51,538 nucleotides of DNA. It comes from Phycisphaerales bacterium (lineage in GTDB: Bacteria > Planctomycetota > Phycisphaerae > Phycisphaerales > SM1A02). Below, piece by piece: positions 1 to 6,949 of this stretch. Where the stretch lies: contig JAKVBX010000019.1 of NCBI GenBank assembly GCA_022446795.1, positions 40,392 through 91,929 of the forward strand. Reading direction: 5' to 3'. The notes under the pieces are model-generated. The model saw only the letters and a list, made by a program, of their open reading frames with translations, made no database searches and was not told where the DNA came from. Numbering within the stretch: the first letter of the stretch is position 1; every line of letters starts with the position of its first letter. A program made the translations under genes and the position numbers.

Positions 1-237
1 TTGTTGTCCGATCCCCAGTGGTCCATGGCGACGGTGTTGCCCGACGGGACCTACGACCCCCAGCCCAATGACTGCCCGGCCGACTTCAATGACAATGGCG
101 CGGTCGATGTCGATGATGTCCTGACCATTCTCGCCGCGTTCAATACCACCGGTCCCACCGGTGATCTGAACGACGACGGCATCGTCGACGTGTCGGACAT
201 CCTGATCCTGCTGGCGGCCTACGGGAACTGTCCCTGA
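1..237 (+). CDS. C-terminal fragment of a secreted protein with dockerin-like module (5' cut by window edge)
   Basis: The frame is open from the first base and stops with TGA at 235-237, so only about 78 C-terminal residues are visible; the TTG at position 1 is probably an internal codon. The fragment has two EF-hand-like dockerin repeats. The first runs CPADFNDNGAVDVDDVLTIL and the second has the pattern DLNDDGIVDVSDILILLAAY, ending GNCP at the C-terminus. In the dockerin family such duplicated D-x-N-D-x-G loops bind calcium. Paired with a signal peptide they are typical of planctomycete secreted proteins, but here they need not mean a cellulosome, since no cohesin is seen in the window. The catalytic or binding part of the protein lies upstream of the window, so its function cannot be read. 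Confidence 0.75.
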   Translation: MLSDPQWSMATVLPDGTYDPQPNDCPADFNDNGAVDVDDVLTILAAFNTTGPTGDLNDDGIVDVSDILILLAAYGNCP

Positions 238-245
238 CCAGTGCG

Positions 246-704
246 TCAGCCGCCACCCTGCTCGCGGGTCGCGATTCGATCGTCACGATCGATGACCACC
301 AGGGCCAGCAACGCGCCGCTGAAGTACATGAAGAGATCGGCCGCTGCGCCAAACTCACCCGAGAGCCTGGAACCGAATCCCAGGGCGAGGAACAGGAACA
401 GGCTTCCCACGAGGGTCAGTTTCAGGATCGGTGCCCGGGTGCCCAGGCACTCGCCGGAGAACAGGCTCACGACGGCGCCGATGCCCAGGAGCGTCTCGAA
501 CAGTGCAATGCCCACGAACTGTGGCGTCAAGGGCAGCCATCCCAGCATGGTCTCGCCGAACTGATCCACGAACCACTCCGGCGCCCCGCCGAGCCGGCCG
601 ACATCGATCCACTTGTCGATCCCCGCCAGCAGGAAGGTCACCAGGAACAGCAGCGTGACGGCCAGCCGCATCAGGATCATCACGAGCCTCTCGTTCTGAA
701 ACAT
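246..704 (-). CDS. DoxX-like four-helix membrane protein
   Basis: Predicted 152-residue integral membrane protein. Four hydrophobic segments are visible (about residues 10-27, 60-80, 88-108 and 118-135). The first contains LLFLVTFLLAGIDKWID, resembling the start of DoxX/DoxD-type proteins, in which a conserved lysine or glycine follows helix one. The C-terminus is short and charged (DRDDRIATREQGGG). The ATG at 704 was chosen because GAAGGAGG lies 5-6 nt upstream; a longer frame to 818 has no ribosome site and is not hydrophobic. The DoxX family is associated with thiosulfate oxidation or respiratory quinone contexts in some bacteria, but many members have no known role and the neighbours here do not help. 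Membrane topology is well supported; the family name is less certain. Confidence 0.6.
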   Translation of the reverse strand: MFQNERLVMILMRLAVTLLFLVTFLLAGIDKWIDVGRLGGAPEWFVDQFGETMLGWLPLTPQFVGIALFETLLGIGAVVSLFSGECLGTRAPILKLTLVGSLFLFLALGFGSRLSGEFGAAADLFMYFSGALLALVVIDRDDRIATREQGGG

Positions 705-786
705 GACTGCCTCCTTCACGCGGACCATACCACGCCCGGCAGACCGGACGTGCAGGCGCCATGAGGGCATCGATTTCCAGTCGGAC

Positions 787-1374
787 TCAACGCCGTCGGC
801 GACGCGAACCCAGCGCACCGGCCAGCCCCACGATCGCCAGTGCCGCCGGCGCCGGAATCGTGGTCTCGGTCAGGGTCGAGTAGTGGATCCAGAAGAGGTG
901 CTCTTCGCCATCACTGCCGGTCGTCCGCCAGTTGGGCAGGCCATAGGACCAGTAGTCCGAATCGTCATAGGGTTCCGTCACATCCAACAGGCCGAGCGTG
1001 GACTCACCGGCATGCGGCCATTCGAATCCGCCGACGGGAAAGATCACGGAGTGATCCCAGATCATGTTGCTGTCGTCCTGGTAGCCGCGATTGGCCACCG
1101 CGAGGCCCTCGAACTGCAGCGGGATATCCCACATGTCGTAGTAGTCGACGTAATCAACCGTCAGGGCGACGTTGTAGGACTGGTCATCCAGCATCTCGCC
1201 GACGTGATTGACACCATAGACGATCAGCGAAACGCTTCCGCCAATCTGGCCATCGTCCGAGTAGCCGCCGTCATCTTCCGACACGCTGAAGTCAAAGGTC
1301 ATCAGGACATCGGCGGCACCCATGCCGGACATCGCCATGACCACGCTCATGCAGACAGTCGCTCTGATCATCAC
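787..1374 (-). CDS. Secreted PEP-CTERM-like anchored protein of unknown function
   Basis: 195-residue protein with an N-terminal signal peptide (two adjacent ATGs, then CMSVVMAMSGMGAADV) and a C-terminal sorting-like tail: IPAPAALAIVGLAGALG followed by RRRRR. This Pro-x-Pro, hydrophobic helix, poly-Arg arrangement is the PEP-CTERM type, which exosortase/archaeosortase enzymes process during export to the cell surface. The mature domain (residues about 22-168) is acidic and rich in Asp, Tyr and Trp; I do not recognise a domain, though beta-sandwich PEP-CTERM proteins often look like this. GGGAGGAG precedes the start. A -10-like TAGGCT lies on the same strand at 1436-1441. No exosortase gene is in the window. 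Location is well supported, function unknown. Confidence 0.75.
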   Translation of the reverse strand: MMIRATVCMSVVMAMSGMGAADVLMTFDFSVSEDDGGYSDDGQIGGSVSLIVYGVNHVGEMLDDQSYNVALTVDYVDYYDMWDIPLQFEGLAVANRGYQDDSNMIWDHSVIFPVGGFEWPHAGESTLGLLDVTEPYDDSDYWSYGLPNWRTTGSDGEEHLFWIHYSTLTETTIPAPAALAIVGLAGALGSRRRRR

Positions 1375-1435
1375 TCGCTCCTCCCAACCCCCGGCCCCAC
1401 GTCACGCCCAACGTGCCTGAAGCCGGCGGACTCGC

Positions 1436-1441
1436 AGCCTA
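1436..1441 (-). promoter_or_regulatory. -10-like element TAGGCT for the PEP-CTERM-like gene
   Basis: The minus strand reads GCTAGGCTGCG about 60 nt upstream of the start at 1374. It matches the TANNCT pattern seen before many genes here. No good -35 is visible. Confidence 0.35.
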
Positions 1442-1522
1442 GCAGCAGATCAGGCCTCTTCAGCATGGGCTTCCCCGGACTTCCATGAAATCGTCCGTGG
1501 GCTGTCACAGGGCCCCTGTTGC

Positions 1523-1558
1523 CGCGATCCCAGGCAAGATTTCTTGCATCGCGATCCC
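1523..1558. promoter_or_regulatory. Perfect palindrome flanked by direct repeats upstream of the esterase gene
   Basis: GCAAGATTTCTTGC at 1534-1547 is a perfect 14-nt inverted repeat. It is bracketed by two exact copies of CGCGATCCC at 1523-1531 and 1550-1558, 27 nt apart. It lies in the divergent gap between the PEP-CTERM-like gene and the esterase gene, about 50 nt before the latter's start. The symmetry suggests a binding site for a dimeric regulator; the regulator is unknown. Confidence 0.4.
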
Positions 1559-1594
1559 CGACTCGCTTCAATGGGAGACATCGAAGGGGGATCC

Positions 1595-2923
1595 ATGAGT
1601 ACCCATCTTTTTGCCTTGACGCGGAACCTCTCGCTCGTCGCGATGGCCTCACTGCTGATGACGACCAGCCCGGCCGTGGCCTATCAAAGCTGTGGCGCCG
1701 ACTGGCCCTGCTGGGACATGTACCCGTATGCCGAAGTCCCCGTGTGGACCAACGATGATCCGGGCACGCCTGGGTTCTACGACCCGGATGTTCCATCCCC
1801 CGTCATGATCTACCTGCACTCCAACGGACCGTACGGAGGCACCGGTGTCAGCGAAGAGGAGTACTGGCTCAAGCTCTGGCCCGCCGGCTATGACGGGCAC
1901 GAGTACTACGCGGGGCTCCGCAACTGGCCCGTCGAGTTCCTTCCTCCGGACGGCAGCCCGCCACGCGAGACGGGCTGGATCTACGTCCTGCCCAATGGGG
2001 CCGTCGACACGCCTGCCAACGCGACCTGCGCGGACGTGGGCAGCTGGGCCTATTGGCGATATTGGAATGCCACGCCCAACTGCTGCGCCTACAACTGGTA
2101 CGTCGAAGGCAGCTATACCGAGGTGAGCTGGGAAGCACCCGATCACACGACCTACCTCAACAATCTCATCGCCTGGCTCAAGCTGAACTACAACGTCGAC
2201 GAGAACCGGGTCTACATCTACGGCTATTCCAACGGCGGCTACATGTGCCATCGCATGGCCTGCGAGAATGGAAACACCGGCTACTACGGATATCCCGACT
2301 ATGACGTCGATCCCGGCGGCGGCGTGATTCCCCCGCAGGCGATCGCCGCCGTGGGAACCTATGCCGGCGTCACGTTCATGGATCCGGAAAACTGCAACGG
2401 CGTCTGGCCGACCAACGTGCTGCACACGCATGACATGGGTGACCAGGCCTGCCTCTATGCCGGCGGACTGGACCTGGACTTCGCCGGAGAGTGCTACCCG
2501 GGACTGCCCCGCCCCTACCCGGGCGCCATCGCGACCGTCAGTTCCTGGATCTTCATGAACCAGACCAACGGCGACGGGGTCATCCTGCCGCCCGTTGAAC
2601 CCTTTGACCTCGCCGTGCCCTACAGCACGGCCCAGGTCATCGACTGGCCGGGTGGCCGATTCGGTTCACGCGTCCAGCATTGGCGAGGCATCTTCGGGTC
2701 CCATGGGGCCACGTTCTCCAATGCCTATCGCAATCGACTGGTGGATTGGTTCCTGCACAACCCACGGCCTGACTATCCGATGGAGGCCCCATGCCCCGCG
2801 GATATCGATGGCAGCGGCGTCATTGACGTGAACGATGTCCTGACGATCATCGCCGGCTGGGATGACCCGTACGGAGTCGACCAGTTGCTGGCGGTGCTCA
2901 AGGCCTGGGGCGAGTGCGCCTAG
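1595..2923 (+). CDS. Secreted alpha/beta-hydrolase (PHB depolymerase/feruloyl-esterase-like) with C-terminal dockerin-like tail
   Basis: 442 residues. ATG at 1595 is preceded by GAAGGGGG, and a signal peptide follows (hydrophobic LVAMASLLMTTSPAVA, likely cleaved after AVA). The body is an alpha/beta-hydrolase of the polyhydroxybutyrate depolymerase/feruloyl esterase (LpqC-like) type: the nucleophile elbow YGYSNGGYMCHR puts the catalytic Ser near residue 212, and FGSHGATFSN gives a plausible catalytic His near 370. The region after the elbow is rich in Cys, Tyr and Trp, consistent with disulfides. From about residue 400 comes a dockerin-like tail (CPADIDGSGVIDVNDVLTII) with a degenerate second repeat ending in GECA. 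Expected role: extracellular hydrolysis of a polyester or ester-linked polysaccharide side chain. The fold is clear; the substrate is not. Confidence 0.7.
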   Translation: MSTHLFALTRNLSLVAMASLLMTTSPAVAYQSCGADWPCWDMYPYAEVPVWTNDDPGTPGFYDPDVPSPVMIYLHSNGPYGGTGVSEEEYWLKLWPAGYDGHEYYAGLRNWPVEFLPPDGSPPRETGWIYVLPNGAVDTPANATCADVGSWAYWRYWNATPNCCAYNWYVEGSYTEVSWEAPDHTTYLNNLIAWLKLNYNVDENRVYIYGYSNGGYMCHRMACENGNTGYYGYPDYDVDPGGGVIPPQAIAAVGTYAGVTFMDPENCNGVWPTNVLHTHDMGDQACLYAGGLDLDFAGECYPGLPRPYPGAIATVSSWIFMNQTNGDGVILPPVEPFDLAVPYSTAQVIDWPGGRFGSRVQHWRGIFGSHGATFSNAYRNRLVDWFLHNPRPDYPMEAPCPADIDGSGVIDVNDVLTIIAGWDDPYGVDQLLAVLKAWGECA

Positions 2924-2965
2924 GCCGCCGATTGAACGAGTATTCACACTCGGCAACGAACGACA

Positions 2966-2989
2966 GAACCCCGCCGTGAAGCGGGGTTC
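2966..2989. terminator. Hairpin between esterase gene and tRNA-Val
   Basis: GAACCCCGC (2966-2974) pairs with GCGGGGTTC (2981-2989) in a 9-bp stem with a 6-nt loop. It lies 40 nt after the esterase stop and 10 nt beyond the tRNA 3' end, so it may end both transcripts. No T-run follows on either strand. Confidence 0.5.
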
Positions 2990-2998
2990 GTCTCTCAG

Positions 2999-3072
2999 TG
3001 GGCCATACTGGACTTGAACCAGTGACCTCTTGTGTGTCATACAAGCGCGCTAGCCAACTGCGCCAATGGCCC
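2999..3072 (-). tRNA. tRNA-Val (anticodon GAC)
   Basis: The minus strand folds as a complete 74-nt cloverleaf. The acceptor arms are GGGCCAT (5') and ATGGCCC plus discriminator A (3'), the D stem is GCGC/GCGC, and the anticodon arm is CTTGT-ATGACAC-ACAAG with GAC at positions 34-36. The T arm is ACTGG-TTCAAGT-CCAGT. CCA is not encoded. The first 23 nt of the tRNA overlap the 3' end of the membrane-protein gene 3050-3550 on the same strand. Confidence 0.95.
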
Positions 3073-3550
3073 TGAGCTCCCAGGACGCGCGACCGAACCC
3101 GGGCGCCAGAGTGTACCCGCCCCCGCCCTGGGACAAAAGGCCCGGCTCGGAACGCACCAGGACCATGCTCCCGTGGCCACTGGGGGCCGCCCCAGCCTCG
3201 ACCTCCTCGCGGGTGCCCAGCAGGATGGCAAGCAGGATCATCGCGATCCACGTCAGAACAGTGAAGACCAGGGCGACCAGCAGCGATCGGCCGATCGTGA
3301 AGGCCATGAACATGCTGATGACGACGGCCCAGATGAAGAAGCTCACGATGATCTGCAACACCGCCCCACCAGCATCAGGCTCGAACATGCCGGTCATGCC
3401 CAGCAACCACTCGGCCACCAGGGCGACCAGCGCGGTCTTGAACGCGTCGCCGTAGTCGGGGTGCTGCTTGAAGACGATCTTCACCGCAACCATCAGGACC
3501 AGGGCCAGGATGGCCGCGACAATCAGGACGCCGATCAACTGAAAGACCAT
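3050..3550 (-). CDS. Small multi-pass membrane protein, unknown function
   Basis: 166 residues from the ATG at 3550, which is preceded by GGAAAGGTGG; a GTG at 3559 is an alternative start. Hydrophobic segments lie at about residues 2-25, 40-55, 66-88 and 91-114, followed by a soluble Gly/Ser-rich tail ending in IGAVG. I recognise no family. The last seven codons and the TAG stop are read from inside the tRNA-Val gene, so either the true C-terminus is supplied by tRNA sequence or the protein's end evolved there after a rearrangement. It is transcribed divergently from the MazG-like gene, with a -10-like TAGGCT at 3596-3601. Confidence 0.6.
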   Translation of the reverse strand: MVFQLIGVLIVAAILALVLMVAVKIVFKQHPDYGDAFKTALVALVAEWLLGMTGMFEPDAGGAVLQIIVSFFIWAVVISMFMAFTIGRSLLVALVFTVLTWIAMILLAILLGTREEVEAGAAPSGHGSMVLVRSEPGLLSQGGGGYTLAPGFGRASWELRAIGAVG

Positions 3551-3595
3551 GGCAACCACCTTTCCGACGGCGACCCCTGATCACCGTCGACGGAC

Positions 3596-3601
3596 AGCCT
3601 A
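3596..3601 (-). promoter_or_regulatory. -10-like element TAGGCT for the small membrane-protein gene
   Basis: The minus strand reads GGTAGGCTGTCC, 46 nt upstream of the ATG at 3550. It is the same hexamer as before the PEP-CTERM-like and lipoprotein genes. Confidence 0.4.
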
Positions 3602-3637
3602 CCGGTCTCTTGTCCTTCATGGCCCGAGTGAACCCAG

Positions 3638-3643
3638 TATCCT
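3638..3643 (+). promoter_or_regulatory. -10-like element TATCCT giving a leaderless start
   Basis: AGTATCCT ends 6 nt before the ATG at 3650. With normal spacing transcription would begin at or next to the start codon. There is no Shine-Dalgarno sequence, which fits a leaderless mRNA. Confidence 0.5.
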
Positions 3644-3649
3644 CCTGGC

Positions 3650-3946
3650 ATGGCCACTGATTCAACGCTGAGAGACTTCCAGGCCCTCATCCGGGAGCGG
3701 TACTACGCCACCGATTCGGCCCGTGGCGTGCCGGGGACCTTTCTCTGGTTCTCCGAGGAAGTCGGCGAACTGGCCGAAGCGCTGGGCAAGCGCGAGCGCG
3801 GCGACGGCGATGACGCCAACCTCCGCGAGGAGTTCGCCGACGTGATGGCCTGGCTGGCCACGCTGGCCAATATCACCGGGGTGGACCTGGTCGATGCGAT
3901 CCACGAGAAGTACCTCGCCGATGGCGGGCCCGACGGAACGAAGTAA
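3650..3946 (+). CDS. MazG-like nucleotide pyrophosphohydrolase
   Basis: 98-residue all-helical protein of the MazG/NTP-pyrophosphohydrolase superfamily. The metal-binding pattern is visible: EEVGELAEAL (about residues 36-45) and later EEFADVMAWL (about 60-69), matching the ExxE...ExxD arrangement that coordinates magnesium. Enzymes of this family hydrolyse (d)NTPs to the monophosphate and pyrophosphate, often to remove aberrant or excess nucleotides. It is single-domain and short, like the stand-alone MazG-like group, not the two-domain E. coli MazG. It lies 13 nt upstream of trpA on the same strand, so the two are probably co-transcribed. The start is supported by the TATCCT element placed 6 nt ahead. 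Confidence 0.8.
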   Translation: MATDSTLRDFQALIRERYYATDSARGVPGTFLWFSEEVGELAEALGKRERGDGDDANLREEFADVMAWLATLANITGVDLVDAIHEKYLADGGPDGTK

Positions 3947-3959
3947 GGTTGCACCGCGC

Positions 3960-4772
3960 ATGTCACGCATCGACGACATCTTCGAATCACATCGCCGCGA
4001 GGGCACGCGGGCGCTGATGCCCTTCCTCACGGGCGGATATCCATCGCTTCCCGATACCGAACGGGCCTTGTTGGGCATGGCCGATGCCGGCGCCAGCATC
4101 GTCGAGATCGGGTTCCCCTTCTCCGACCCCATCGCCGATGGCCCCGTGATCGCCTCATCCATGCACGAGACCCTCGAGCGGGGGCTTCGGATCGAGCAGT
4201 TGTTTGCAATGGTCGCTGGTGTCCGCGATCGCACCACGCTTGGCCTGGTGGCCATGACCAGCGATTCCATCCTGGAACGAATGGGCACGGAACGATTCTT
4301 CGCCCGCGCCGCGGAAGCCGGATTCGACGGCCTGATCGTGCCCGACATGGACCTCTCCAAGGCCCGCGGGCTGGGCGACCTGGCCCGGCAGCATGACCTG
4401 GCCCTGACCTTCCTCATCGCTCCGACGACCGCACCGGATCGGGCCGCCGAGATCCTCGACGCCTGCCGCGGCTTCGTCTACCTGCTGGCCCGGACCGGGC
4501 TCACGGGCGAACAACAGGACGCCCCCGAGATCGAGCGACAGGTCGAGATGATCCGCTCCCGCAGCAGCCTGCCCATCGCCGCTGGCTTCGGCATCGCCAC
4601 ACCGGAGCACGTCCGGATGGTTACGGCACATGCCGATGCCGCCATCGTCGGCTCCGCCCTGGTCCGACGAATGGGCCTGGCAGATGATCCCGCCAGTGCC
4701 GCCCTTGAGTTCACCCGGGAACTCGCCTCAGGCTTGGCAGGAGCGACCCCCACGAGTTCACCCCCTCGCTGA
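3960..4772 (+). CDS. trpA: Tryptophan synthase alpha chain
   Basis: 270 residues, the usual length. TrpA is the TIM-barrel subunit that cleaves indole-3-glycerol phosphate to indole and glyceraldehyde 3-phosphate; indole then passes to TrpB. Family landmarks are all present: FLTGGYPSLPDTE near the N-terminus, VEIGFPFSDPIADGP holding the catalytic Glu and Asp (about residues 44-58), the loop ARTGLTGE, and the phosphate-binding AAGFGIATPEHV and AIVGSALV. The start at 3960 (MSRIDDIFE) is the standard TrpA N-terminus; an upstream frame extension into the MazG-like gene is not credible. No other trp gene is in the window, so the pathway is dispersed or continues elsewhere. Confidence 0.95.
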   Translation: MSRIDDIFESHRREGTRALMPFLTGGYPSLPDTERALLGMADAGASIVEIGFPFSDPIADGPVIASSMHETLERGLRIEQLFAMVAGVRDRTTLGLVAMTSDSILERMGTERFFARAAEAGFDGLIVPDMDLSKARGLGDLARQHDLALTFLIAPTTAPDRAAEILDACRGFVYLLARTGLTGEQQDAPEIERQVEMIRSRSSLPIAAGFGIATPEHVRMVTAHADAAIVGSALVRRMGLADDPASAALEFTRELASGLAGATPTSSPPR

Positions 4773-4807
4773 GGGCCTTTACGATGGCCTCGTGAGGGGC
4801 GATCTGG

Positions 4808-4813
4808 TACCCT
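4808..4813 (+). promoter_or_regulatory. -10-like element TACCCT for tig
   Basis: GGTACCCT lies 51 nt before the trigger factor ATG. The same octamer precedes the ClC gene at 14035-14042. Confidence 0.4.
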
Positions 4814-4864
4814 TTCCCGCTCATCTGCGGCCCTTCGTCGCAGCCAGAAGGACGGAGTACAACC

Positions 4865-6409
4865 ATGTCCGATTCCACTGCGACAACCGACGCATTCGAC
4901 ATCAAGGTCGAGGATGCCGGACCGGCTCGCAAGCGGATTACCATCACGGTCCCTGCCGCCACCATCGAAGAGAAGAAGCAATCCTCGATGGGCAACCTCC
5001 AGGCGGAGGCTGTGCTCCCCGGCTTTCGCAAGGGCAAGGCTCCCAAGCACCTTCTTGAACGTCGATTCGGCTCGGCCATGGATGACGAGACCATCCAGAC
5101 ACTGGTTCGCGAGGGATATGGAAAGGCCGCCGAAGACAACGACTTCGTCGCCCTCGGCGATGGTGAAATCGATGGCGGCATCGAGAACCTGAAGATCGAG
5201 GATGGCAAACCCCTCACCGTGGTCGTCGAAGTGGACGTTGTCCCGGACTTCGAACTGCCGGACTTCAGTAGTTTCGAGATCGTCCGCCCCCTCCTGGAGG
5301 TCGAGGACGAGCACATCGACGCGGAACTGGGCCGACAGTGCCTCCGAGCAGGCAAGGCCGAGCGGATCGAGGATGGCTTCCTGCCGACGGATCGAATGCT
5401 TGGCAGCATTACCGTGGATGCCAAGGGCGAGGATGAACCCATCTTCAGCCACGACCAGGCACTGGTCGTACTGCCCGAGGCCGGCGAGAACGGGCAGGTC
5501 CTTGGCCTGGTCATTCCCGACATGGCATCGATCTTCGCCTCCTCCAAGGTTGGCGACACGGTCACCATGAATGCCTCCGGTCCCGATACGCACGAGCGTG
5601 AGGAGTTCCGAGGCAAGGACCTCACCATCTCGTACACGATCCACCTCTGCGAGCGAATCAACCCCGCGACCCAGGAGGAACTGATCGAGCAGTTCAATCT
5701 CGGCAGCGAAGACGTGCTCCGGGAGCAGATCCGACTCGCCTTGGAACAGCGGCGTGACGAGGAACAGGCTTCCGTGCTTCGCCAGCAGGGGCTGGAGAAG
5801 ATCGTCGAGGCCGTGGATTTCGAATTGCCCGAGGAGTTCTCCGGAAAGCAGATCCAGCAGGAAATCGACCGGACCCGTCACGAGTTGATGTCCTCCGGCA
5901 ACCTCGACCCCGATGAGGTCGAGGTGAAGATGGCAGAGATGCGAGATGACACTGAGACGGGCATTCGTCGCCGCCTGAAGGCCTTCTTCATCCAGCAGCG
6001 ACTGGCCAATCACTTCGAGGTCCAGGTGAACGAGAACGAGATCAACTCGCGAATCGTCGCCGTGGCCATGCAGCGTGGCCTCCGCCCGGAACATGTCCGC
6101 AGCGAACTGGCCAAGAGCGGCCAACTCCACACGCTCGGCGGACAGGTCCGCGATGACAAGGCCACCGATGCCATGGTCGCCCAGATGACCATCACCGACA
6201 TGCCGGTGGACGAGTGGAATGCGCTTCACGCCGAGGGCAAGGCACCCTCCGGCGCCGCCAAGAAGAAGACATCGACCAAGAAGACCGCCAAGAAGGCGTC
6301 AAGCAAGAAGGCCCCGGCCAAGAAGGCGTCAAGCAAGAAGGCTTCGACCAAGAAAGCCTCCACCAAGAAAGCCTCCACCAAGAAGGCCTCTAAGAAGAAG
6401 CCCTCCTAG
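4865..6409 (+). CDS. tig: Trigger factor with lysine/alanine-rich histone-H1-like C-terminal tail
   Basis: 514 residues. Trigger factor is the ribosome-bound chaperone at the nascent-chain exit. The ribosome-docking signature GFRKGKAP is at residues 53-60. It is followed by a divergent FKBP-like prolyl isomerase region (about 150-260, including GDTVTMNASG) and the helical C-terminal substrate-cradle domain (about 265-455, EELIEQFNLGSEDVLREQI and similar). Unlike ordinary trigger factor (about 430-450 residues) it carries an extra tail from residue 466 made of repeated KKASS/KKAST/KKAPA pentapeptides. Such tails resemble eukaryotic H1 and bacterial histone-like proteins and would bind nucleic acid, probably rRNA. 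The DNA of the tail is a degenerate 15-nt tandem repeat. The start has GGACGGAG upstream. Confidence 0.93.
   Translation: MSDSTATTDAFDIKVEDAGPARKRITITVPAATIEEKKQSSMGNLQAEAVLPGFRKGKAPKHLLERRFGSAMDDETIQTLVREGYGKAAEDNDFVALGDGEIDGGIENLKIEDGKPLTVVVEVDVVPDFELPDFSSFEIVRPLLEVEDEHIDAELGRQCLRAGKAERIEDGFLPTDRMLGSITVDAKGEDEPIFSHDQALVVLPEAGENGQVLGLVIPDMASIFASSKVGDTVTMNASGPDTHEREEFRGKDLTISYTIHLCERINPATQEELIEQFNLGSEDVLREQIRLALEQRRDEEQASVLRQQGLEKIVEAVDFELPEEFSGKQIQQEIDRTRHELMSSGNLDPDEVEVKMAEMRDDTETGIRRRLKAFFIQQRLANHFEVQVNENEINSRIVAVAMQRGLRPEHVRSELAKSGQLHTLGGQVRDDKATDAMVAQMTITDMPVDEWNALHAEGKAPSGAAKKKTSTKKTAKKASSKKAPAKKASSKKASTKKASTKKASTKKASKKKPS
6260..6406 (+). repeat. Degenerate 15-nt tandem repeat encoding the (KKASx)n tail of tig
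   Basis: About nine units of AAGAAGGCNTCNANC-like sequence encode KKAST, KKASS or KKAPA. Adjacent late units (AAGAAAGCCTCCACC) are identical, a sign of recent slippage. Copy number may vary between strains. Confidence 0.8.
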
Positions 6410-6427
6410 GCTGAATCACACCCAGCG

Positions 6428-6724
6428 ATGATCCCCTTGACGATCCCTACCCTGATCGGCTCAACGACTCCGGACAGCACCGGGTTCATCAATGCTGAAG
6501 TAATCATCTGGCTGGTCATCCTCCTGGCGGTTGTCGTCGGCGGCGCCTTGCTCATCGTGTTCGTCCGGCGGCGAATGAACCCGGAGGATGGTGCCGCTCC
6601 CCGGTTCTCCTTCAACCTCGAAACCCTTCGAGAAATGCGGGACAAGGGCGAACTCACGGAGGAGGAGTTCAAGAAAGCCTGCGACCACCTGCGGCGTGAC
6701 GCCGAGGGTGGCGGAACCGAATAA
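6428..6724 (+). CDS. Small SHOCT-type membrane protein
   Basis: 98 residues. One transmembrane helix (about residues 25-46, VIIWLVILLAVVVGGALLIV) is followed by basic RRR and a cytoplasmic C-terminal helix-turn-helix segment, LREMRDKGELTEEEFKKAC, a typical SHOCT-like short C-terminal domain. SHOCT domains are small oligomerisation or protein-interaction motifs found at the ends of many membrane proteins; no enzymatic role is expected. It starts 18 nt after the tig stop and is probably co-transcribed with it. It sits where clpP is found in the common tig-clpP-clpX order. Function unknown. Confidence 0.7.
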   Translation: MIPLTIPTLIGSTTPDSTGFINAEVIIWLVILLAVVVGGALLIVFVRRRMNPEDGAAPRFSFNLETLREMRDKGELTEEEFKKACDHLRRDAEGGGTE

Positions 6725-6905
6725 CCGGACCCTTCGATCAAATGCAGAATCCGCCTGATGCAAGCGGTTTTGTGCCGTCTTCAGCCAATCTGATTTGCCT
6801 ATCCTCCCGGATATGCAGTCGCATCAAGGCCGAATCGTGGCACAGTTGAGGCGGATAGAGGGGGCGTAGACGCGATTCCCGCCGATTGACCACCCCCGAA
6901 CGCGG

Positions 6906-6911
6906 TACACT
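6906..6911 (+). promoter_or_regulatory. -10-like element TACACT for clpX
   Basis: GGTACACT lies 38 nt before the clpX ATG. A TTGACC at 6886-6891 resembles a -35, but the spacer is only 14 nt. Confidence 0.4.
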
Positions 6912-6949
6912 GCCCCCGTCCACGGGACGAAGAGATCAGCAAGAAGACG

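Noticed and set aside
703-1488. 261-codon plus-strand frame over the PEP-CTERM-like gene
   Set aside because: The minus-strand gene has a signal peptide, sorting tail and ribosome site; the plus frame has none of these.
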